The notes beneath the pieces were generated by a model. It saw nothing but the letters and a program-made list of their open reading frames with translations, did not search any database and had not been told where the DNA came from. The translations under genes and the position numbers were made by a program. Below are positions 18,721 to 25,693 of a stretch of 25,693 nt of DNA, piece by piece; the stretch's first letter is position 1; each line of letters starts with the position of its first letter. This DNA is from Chara braunii (lineage: Eukaryota; Streptophyta; Charophyceae; Charales; Characeae). The DNA lies in contig BFEA01000548.1 of assembly GCA_003427395.1 (NCBI GenBank), forward strand, positions 4,587-30,279, written 5' to 3'.

Positions 18721-19170
18721 AGAGAGAACAACGAGGGACAGTGCGTGGGATCTAGTGGAAAATAAGAGTGAGATCTCGCGTGAGTGTGTGAGAGTGAGAG
18801 CGGTAAGTAGGAGAGAGTGGCTGGTGCATGGAAGGGAGGGAGTGAGCCGTGAGTATAAGAGAGATATAGGGAGGATGGGAGAGAGAGTGCTCATAGGCGG
18901 ACAAACCATTTGTGGACGTGCACATGAGAGGAGCAGTGGTGAGGCACGGTGAAAGAGTGAAGAAAGGCATGCTAGTCGTGCATAGTGGCCGGGACACCGG
19001 ATTAGAAATCCGTAGTAGAGGGACACTTAATTCGTACTCGTTCGTGTGATGAAGGGGGCTGCAAAAATAGAAGTCAATGGAAGAGGGTGAATAAAAGAGA
19101 GATTGTCTCACTGCGAGGGAGAAGAGCAGAAGATTAAGTGAACGAGGGAGAGAGAGAAGGTCAAAGGTTG
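18721..19170 (+). repeat. Purine-rich low-complexity tract (GA/GTGA)
   Basis: Degenerate GAGAGTGAGAG-type sequence, strongly G+A-rich on the + strand, broken by short mixed segments. The two long minus-strand frames over it (144 and 161 codons, rich in Ser, Leu and Pro) are consequences of composition. Confidence 0.7.
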
Positions 19171-19999
19171 GGTTTGATTCTCGTCCCCAATCTCTCATGT
19201 CTTGGTACATCCACGACCAGAGTCTTAATGCATTCAAACCTGCCTACACAAAGAACAACAAAGAGAAAAGGAATATATATCCTACATGAGAGAGTTAGTA
19301 GAGATGAGAGAGGAAGGAATGAAGTTGACTTGTGGAGCGGGATTGGAGAACTATAGGGTTCGAGAGTTGCTGATATCGATATCTCAAGTTATAAATTTTG
19401 CATATGGCCTTGAAGTTGATCTGTGACGTTCATTTTAACGCCCATAAACTAAGCAGCAAGAGGGAAGGAGTAAATAGCATCCGGAGGACGAGGCATGCCT
19501 TTGAGTGAGTCTGGGCAAGTTTGTGGTTGAGTACCCTTGAGAGAAATATTGCAGTGATAGGAAGAGATCGCAGTGAGAGGGAGAGTCCAATGAGAGGATG
19601 AGAAAAGCGAAAAATAAGCTAGCCAGTGCATACGAGTGCAACCATGAAACAAAATATGAGATATAACCAAATTCAAAAAAAACAAACCATCTCATTTAGA
19701 AGTTAATTATCAAATATTGATGGCTGTTTTGTTATATAAACCTCAATAAATTCAATTTTTATACTATATATATTTAGATATTTTGATATAAAGGCAACCA
19801 ACCGTCATGTCAGGCGACCAATAAGACACTAAACCCACCCCCGCGTCCGGGGGGACGAGTGGATGAGCGCATACATAAATAAAATAAGCTACTTGTTTTG
19901 TTGTGGCGGATGCGTTGACTCTTTTGGGGCTTGTTGCATTGTTGCCTCAGCTGGATAAAGCAACAACCTCCTAAGTTGAAGGTCACATGAGTAAGAGTC
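19171..19999. other. Intergenic sequence, no gene seen
   Basis: Mixed unique sequence with a smaller purine-rich patch at about 19540-19610 and a very AT-rich block at 19700-19800 (TATATATTTAGATATTTTGATATAA). No gene, TIR or tandem unit is recognised. Confidence 0.4.
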
Positions 20000-20227
20000 A
20001 GGCGGGTGCCCTGATGAGGAGAGAGTACATGCGTAAGAGAGAGATAGGGAGTGAAATAGTGAGAAAGGGAAAGAGAGAGTAGGGGAAACACAAGAGGCGA
20101 GGGAGTGTTCGTCGGATCTATGTTCCTTTTGATTCGTAATTAAACGTACTTGGCTCTAGTAATGCCCAGGTACACTAAGCTTGTGCAAGGCCTAACGCGC
20201 AAACGGCGAATAGCCATCGCGTGTGTG

Positions 20228-20271
<44 letters not shown>

Positions 20272-20460
20272 GATCATGAATTTGATTCTATGAACATAGT
20301 CACCAGTGTGGGCATATTCATTAGTTTGAGTTGGTATGATTGAGGGAAAGGGTATGAGAGAAAAAGAAAGCGGGAGTGAGTGAGAAAATAAATATGAGAG
20401 AGAGTGTAAGTGAATGAGGGAAAGAAAAAGGAAAGCATGAGGGGTCATTAGTATGCAGGG
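20000..20460 (+). repeat. Purine-rich tract with (AG)n microsatellite
   Basis: G+A-rich degenerate repeat containing a pure (AG)n run of about 20 units at 20230-20270. The overlapping minus-strand frames of 144 and 148 codons encode Ser/Leu runs from the microsatellite and have no other support. Confidence 0.8.
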
Positions 20461-20847
20461 CGGTAACAACAGTGTCTGTGTATCTGATATCATGGATCTG
20501 ATCATTAATACGGTCGTGTTCATCATAATGTGAGCGAGTGTGATCATGGGACAAAACCGAGTTAAGAATAACATGGGTTAGTGTGAGTAGATCATTGAAG
20601 GAAAACGCTCCATATGGGTAAAAAAGCGACAGATACACAAGAGAGCTAATGAAAATCTGTCGAGGGGAGCACCTGCAACCAAGATTAGATGGGGAAAATC
20701 TCAAGATGTTGCCTCTGAACACGCCCAGGCATAACTCTTCCAGCCTAGCTGCATATGGAAAAATCATTGAAGATATCTGGACATGATACCGTGTCCGATT
20801 TCCTTACTGTTCAGGGGCTTGAATTCCTTGAGCGAAGCTCAGTCAAC
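20461..20847. other. Intergenic sequence before E6
   Basis: Unique sequence without a recognised motif. The only notable frame is a 69-codon + strand ORF from 20755 that runs into E6. Confidence 0.4.
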
Positions 20848-20855
20848 CTGTCTGA

Positions 20856-23116
20856 CAGAGATGAGCATTTATTTTTTGAATTGGCACTTCATCCAACCCG
20901 CCCACATTCTTTTAAGTACAGTCTGCCCTCAAAAAAAGAAAAGAAAAAAAAAATCTTAAGGTGACCGAACCGACCCAAGTGTTTTTTTGAAACTTTCCTA
21001 ACACACCCAACCCGCCCGTCACCTGTAAAAAACCTTCACCCTGACCCACCCACACCCGTGAGAATAAATTACCCTCCCGCACCCGACACATAATTATTTC
21101 CAACCCGCACCCGCCCGTTTCTCATTGTCTCAGTCTTTACGAACATTTACATACACCACAACAACTTGACACCCTGGACGACGACTCCAAAATTCGAAGC
21201 ATCTCCGCTTTGGGTTGTCCTTGGATGAATGCACAAAAATTTGAAGCGCTCCACAAGTTTGAAATTGGGGGGCGAACCTTGCCCTTCTTGTGGTTAGGTT
21301 CCATCCGTGTTGTTTTAATAGGAGCAAACATCCCGTTGTTTGGGCCGTGGTTCAGCTACCACCGGTAGAGCGTGTCGATTTTTTTCAAGGAGGATCGCAA
21401 AGTCTGATTTGGTATCGGCATAACTTTTTTTTTTTCGAGGACGACAACATTTTTTTCCAGGGGGCCCTAGGGTGGAGACTTTCGGTTTTCTGGGCCTCCA
21501 ATTTTTGAAGTCCACAGGTGGACCGACCACCAAGTGGGGTGCGCTTCCCCCAACACCACATTGCGCCGACTATCCCAATCAGAGAGCCAATCGTTCGCAA
21601 GGAAAGGAGAAGGGGGGGGATCGGACTTCCACAAGCGGTTAACGAGTAGTTGAAAATTTTGAAGTGAGAGTTTTGGGCAGTCTGAAAATCGTGAATGGTC
21701 CTGAAGTGGTGAACGGTCTGAAGACCCTAAGAACCACCCATTTAGGCAGGCTGCATCCTGAAGTGGTGAAGTGAGAGTTTTGGGCAGTCTGAAAATCCTG
21801 AATGGTCCTGAAGTGGTGAAAGGTCCAAAGACCTTGAAAAACACCTGTTTAGGCAGGTAGCATCCTGAAGTGATGAAGTGGTGAAAGGTCCGGAGACCCT
21901 GAAAACCACTTGTTTCGGCAGGTTGCATCCTGAAGTAGTGAATGGTGTCCTGAAGTGGTGATGAAAAATATGACTGTTGTTAACCTTCTCTCCGCTGGGG
22001 GCGAATAACAGTGTCATCCTGCCCGACTGTTATCACCTTATAGAAAAAGAAGAAAAGAAAATGAGAGGGGAGCGGAGAAGAGAAACGAAGCCGACGGGAA
22101 CGGAGCTCCGTTCCTTGAGGCGCCAAGTTCGCGCGGTCCTTGGGGGTGGAGGCCTTGAAATCGGGTTTAGGCTTTGACGTCCTACTCTTGGAGTCAGTGC
22201 GGACGGCACAACACGAAGCTGCCTGGGGTCAGGCAGGTCGATGGAACTTAGGTTCAAAAACGGGCGGGGAGGGCACCCTCGTTGCGGGAGAGTTCGGGGT
22301 GGACGGCTCCTTCGTACCTCAGGACCAATCGTGGCCACGAGCACAAATCCCCCTGGTGACACCATTAACAATTAAAATTGCGGCCGCCACGAGGCGTGCA
22401 CAGTGGACCAGGGCAACACCGTGAGGTCTGTGTAAGGCAAGATTAGAGGCGGGGAAGAAAATCGCTCAATCAGCACGAACCCACTCCCTCCTATGTGGAA
22501 CGCTTAGGTCGGGTTATGAAAATGGATTGGCTCAGTGCGTCAAAGTATGCTCCGCACGTCCGCATTGCAGTATACGTCGTCGTCATCTACAATCGGGAAG
22601 GGCGGAAGCGTGCTCCGATGCTTTGGGACAAAGTCCGAGCTCGGACCACGACCCGCGCTCCGCCCGTCGAGATAAAACTTGACTCTGCGCAAAGACCAAC
22701 GAATACCACTGAAAAGGATGCGTCTAACGAATACCAAGGTTCTACTCAAATAAAGATTGAAAAAAACGAATTGATTTATGCTGCAGATCGTGACTCTCAA
22801 CACACAGGTGGACCACAACTGGGAAATATGTATGACGAGGGGTGGGATTGGGGGGGAGCGCTCGTATGGGTTTGTCCTGGGTCTGTGGGTTGGGTGACCC
22901 AGGCCTAGTGCTGAGCCGCCTGTCACCCACCCATTCGGGTGACTCAGGCCTAACATTGACCCACGCATCATCCACCAGGGCTGGCTCGCCGAGACCTACC
23001 CTCATCGTACCCATGCCAGCTTATCACGACCCACACCTGATGCAATGCCTTATGGGTGAGGTGGGTGCGGGTGGGTGCGGGTGGGTGTGGGTTTGGGTAC
23101 CCGTTGCTCATCTTTG
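20856..23116. mobile_element. E6: 2.26-kb hAT-like element carrying nested H2
   Basis: The ends are CAGAGATGAGCATTTATTT and, read inward from the right, CAAAGATGAGCAACGGGTAC, sharing CARAGATGAGCA. The flanking 8-mers are CTGTCTGA (20848-20855) and TTGTCTGA (23117-23124), 7 of 8 identical. Subterminal repeats are ACCCGC/GACCCACCC at about 20890-21115 and GGGTGCGGGTG at 23056-23100 in mirror orientation, the same architecture as E1-E5 with another motif. I did not find the shared core or a transposase; ORFs up to 143 codons have no recognisable domain. Element H2 is nested at 21633-21990. Confidence 0.6.
21633..21990. mobile_element. H2: second copy of the H mosaic repeat, inverted relative to H1
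   Basis: The left end is AAGCGGTTAACGAGTAGTTG and the right end TGACTGTTGTTAACCTTCTC; read on the minus strand the latter matches the start of H1 (GAAGGTTAACAACA.TCATA, then TTTTTCATCAC). The body repeats TCCTGAAGTGGTGAA, GAAGACCCT.A.AACCACC, TTTAGGCAGG and GAGAGTTTTGGGCAGTCTG three to four times. The GGTTAAC ends are inverted. The 153-codon minus-strand frame is repeat read-through. Confidence 0.7.
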
Positions 23117-23124
23117 TTGTCTGA

Positions 23125-23600
23125 GTCAAGAGAAAGATACGCTGAGAGAGAGGGGGGGAGATGAGAAACCAGAAAATGTAGTCAGAAAGAAGGATTGAGG
23201 AGGGACAATCATTTTGAAGTTGCTAACAAACTATGACTGTAACAAGTTTTTTTTTTCCGTCACGCACTCTTTGGGGCAGCAACTCATGAATGACTCTAAA
23301 GTTCAAACAGTGGACAAATAGCGACCGGTGAAGGGTTACATCAAGGCAGGCAAATTGACCGTGTAGATATTCGAACAACTATTTGTGTTATGCCTTATAA
23401 TTTGGTCGCTTCAATGTAACTCCGTAGTGAAAGCGATTTTCACTCTCAAGCTTGAATATGAGGGTATAGCGGCCTCGAAATAGTCTTATGAACCAGTTCT
23501 AGTGGTTGGAGAGATGGTTAATGGAGGCTATATATTCCACCGAATGTATAGTGAAAAGAGTCTTATACATGGTATACCGAAGACAAACACATCCATTAAG
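23125..23600. other. Unique sequence between E6 and the satellite
   Basis: No gene or repeat is recognised; it is AT-rich with short ORFs only. Confidence 0.4.
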
Positions 23601-25370
23601 TGATAATACACTTCAAGATTTACTTAGTCATTTTGCTTGATGTAGCATATTATATCCCAACGTGCATTCGGTGTTTCGTTACCGAAAGACACTTCGGGAT
23701 TTTCGGGATTTTACGCAGTCATTTTGCTTGATCCAACATATTATATCCCGATGTGTATTGGATGTTTCATTACCGAAATACACTTCGGGATTTTCGAGAT
23801 TTTACTTAGTCATTTTGTTTGATCTACCATATTATATCCCGACGTGTATTTGGTGTTTTGTTACCGAAATACACTTCGGGATTTTTGAGATTTTACTTAG
23901 TCATTTTGCTTGATCTAGCATATTGTATCCCGACGTGAATTCGGTGTTTCNTTACCGAAATACACTTCGGGGTTTTCGGGATTTTACTTAGTCATTTTGC
24001 TTGATCTACCATATTATATCCCGACGTGTATTCGGTGTTTCGTTACCGAAATACACTTCCCGATTTTCAGGATTTTACTTAGTCATTTTGCTTGATCTAT
24101 GGTATTATACCCCGACGTGTATTCAGTGTTTCCTTACCGAGATACACTTCGGGATTTTACGTGTATTCGGTGTTTCGTTATCGAAATACACTTCGGGATT
24201 TTCGGGATTTTACTTAGTCATTTTGTTTGATCTAGCATATTATATCCCGACATGTATTCGGGATTCGTTGTCGAAATAAACTTCAGGATTTTTGGGATTT
24301 TACTTAGTCTCGTTTCTATATTATATCTCGACGTGTATTCGAGGTTTCTAGTCTCGTTTCTATATTATATCCCGATGGGTATTTGGGATTTCGTTACCGA
24401 AATACACTTCAGGATTTACTTAGTCTCGTTTCTATTTTATATCCCGGCGTGTATTCGGTGTTTCGTTACCGAAATATACTTTGTGATTTTTGGGATTTAG
24501 TTAGTTTTTTGTTTGATTTAGCATGTTACATCCCAACGTGTATTTGGTGTTTTGTTACCAAAATACAGTTCAGGATATCCGAGATTTACTTAGTCTCGTT
24601 TCTATATTATATCCCGACGTTTATTTGGGATTTAATTACCGAAATACACTTCGGGATTTTCGGGATTTTCTTAGTCTCGTTTATATGTTATACCCCGACG
24701 TGTATTTGGTGTTTCGTTACCGAAATACACTTCAGGATTTTCGCGATTTACTTAGTCATTTTGCTTGATGTAGCATATTTGCTTGATGTAGCATATTTGC
24801 TTGTTGTACCATATTATATCCCGATGTGTATTCGGTATTGCGTTACCGAAACACACTTCGGAATTTCTGGGATTTACTTAGTCGTTTTGCTTGATTTAGC
24901 ATATTATGTCCCGACGTGTATTAAGAATTTTGTTACCAAAATACACTTCGGGATTTTCGGGATTTACTTAGTCTCGTTTCTATATTATATCCCCAAGTGT
25001 ATTCAAGGTTTCGTTACTGAAATACACTTCAGGATTGTCGGGATTTACTTAGTCTCGTTCCTATGTTGTATCCCGATATGTATTCGGTGTTTCGTTATCG
25101 AAATACACTTCGGGATTTTTGGGATTTACTTAGTCGTTTTGTTTGATTTAGCATATTATATCCCGACGTGTATTCGGGATTTCTTTACTGAAACACACTT
25201 CGGGATTTTCAGGATTTACTTGGTCTCGTTTCTATATTATATCCCGAAGTGTTTTCAGGATTTCGTCAAGGAAATACACTTCGGGATTTCCGGGATTTGC
25301 TTAGTCGTTTCACTTGATTTAGCATATTATATCCCGACGTGTATTCGAGTTTTCATTACCGAAGTATTGG
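23601..25370 (+). repeat. Hairpin-forming tandem satellite, about 20 units
   Basis: The ACCGAAATACAC-type motif recurs at 23681, 23772, 23863, 23954, 24045, 24136, 24180, 24270, 24396, 24468, 24558, 24638, 24719, 24845, 24935, 25016, 25097, 25187, 25268 and 25358. The first six units are 91 bp apart; later spacing is mainly 90 (spacer TTTGCTTGATCTAGCA) or 81 (shorter spacer CTCGTTTCTA). Each unit pairs TCCCGACGTGTATTCGGT with ACCGAAATACACTTCGGGA around an 8-nt loop. The open frame 24383-25543 across it is a product of the repeat. Confidence 0.95.
24763..24816 (+). repeat. 18-bp local triplication in the satellite
   Basis: GCTTGATGTAGCATATTT occurs twice in tandem (24763-24780 and 24781-24798), followed by a diverged third copy GCTTGTTGTACCATATTA. 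It lengthens that unit from 90 to 126 bp. Confidence 0.9.
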
Positions 25371-25599
25371 GAGGGGATGTGCGCTTCCACTTGAGCGAGG
25401 GTGTGCGTGCATGGAGGACTGTGAGAGAGTGTGAGACAGAAAGAGAAAAAAAAACAGAGAGAGAGAGAGAAACAAGAGAGAGAGAGACAGAGAGAGAGGC
25501 AGAGAGAGAGAGATTTTGGAGTAATTTCTCAATATGCATTTGAAAATTTCTTTTGAGGAAACGAATGCGCATGTACACTTACGCACGAATGCGCGTGTG
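25371..25599 (+). repeat. GA-rich low-complexity flank of the satellite
   Basis: After the last partial unit a short unique piece is followed by GAGAGAG-rich sequence at about 25420-25515, then a mixed segment with ATGCGC.TGT-type alternating purine-pyrimidine steps. Confidence 0.75.
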
Positions 25600-25627
25600 C
25601 GCACACACACACACGCAAACACAAGAT

Positions 25628-25693
<66 letters not shown>
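25600..25693 (+). repeat. (CA)n, (GT)n and (GA)n microsatellites at window end
   Basis: A CA run of about 15 bp (25600-25614) is followed by a 14-bp spacer and a (GT)n run at about 25629-25667, passing directly into (GA)n that runs off the window. The CA and GT runs are complementary and can pair as a hairpin. Confidence 0.95.

Noticed and set aside
18592-19237. Minus-strand ORFs of 144 and 161 codons
   Set aside because: They follow the GA-rich composition of the + strand, overlap in two frames, and have no recognisable domain.
20140-20767. Minus-strand ORFs of 144 and 148 codons
   Set aside because: They cross the (AG)n microsatellite as Ser/Leu repeats; two frames are open at once.
21000-21115. 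Telomere-like repeats (ACCCGC, ACCCAC)
   Set aside because: The motif is irregular, mirrored at the other end of E6, and internal; it fits subterminal transposon repeats better than telomeric DNA.
21467-21928. 153-codon minus-strand ORF
   Set aside because: It is read-through of the H2 repeat blocks; the same blocks give a 156-codon frame in H1 in another order.
23601-25370. CRISPR-like array
   Set aside because: Repeat and spacer portions are all similar to each other, there are no unique spacers, and the context is eukaryotic repeats with no cas genes.
24383-25543. 386-codon ORF as a real repeat protein
   Set aside because: It is produced by satellite units with lengths divisible by three; the upstream 91-bp units break the frame and the tail is GA microsatellite. 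Kept only as a finding to test.

Overview
This is gene-poor, repeat-dense DNA from the nucleus of a eukaryote with a large genome. I see no intact protein-coding gene, rRNA or tRNA. The main landmarks are a decayed Ty3/gypsy-type LTR retrotransposon, a set of short inverted-terminal-repeat DNA transposons, long microsatellite and minisatellite tracts, and a hairpin-forming satellite. The retrotransposon integrase (…NALVER.HKTVKD…, …LWHGRYVTLPIE) looks to me more like the Ty3/gypsy group found in fungi and some protists than like plant chromoviruses. That is recognition from memory, so I do not assign a species.

Positions 1-14696 read best as one nested retrotransposon. A repeat of at least 1.4 kb occurs at 1-1415 and again at 13284-14696, and the second copy probably begins at TG 13089 after a purine stretch. 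I interpret these as the 5' and 3' LTRs. Between them, on the + strand and in the expected order, are a broken protease (2118-2329), RNase H (5460-5905) and integrase (6300-7425). The reverse transcriptase expected between protease and RNase H was not recognised. The body is interrupted by later insertions E1 (2330-2667), E2 (2910-3619), H1 (about 5001-5459), E3 (7998-8683) and E4 (10091-12144).

E1-E6 (E5 at 14697-15063, E6 at 20856-23116) form the most interesting group. Each has short terminal inverted repeats beginning with C, is flanked by an 8-bp target-site duplication (perfect in E3, E4 and E5; 6/8 to 7/8 in E1, E2 and E6), and carries GC-rich subterminal repeats. This architecture is hAT-like. 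None encodes a visible transposase. The subterminal motif differs between elements, yet E1, E2, E3 and E5 share an internal AT-rich core of 58-83 bp that aligns without gaps in six copies. I know of no name for this family.

A second dispersed element, H, occurs at 5001-5459 and inverted at 21633-21990, the latter nested inside E6. It is a mosaic of CACTTCAGGA-type blocks and contains a 57-bp foldback. From 15072 to 20847 there is no recognisable gene, only unique sequence and purine-rich tracts. At 23601-25370 about 20 tandem units of a satellite each contain an approximately 18-bp hairpin. Its period switches from 91 bp to 90/81 bp, which leaves a 386-codon frame open. The window ends in GA, CA and GT microsatellites.
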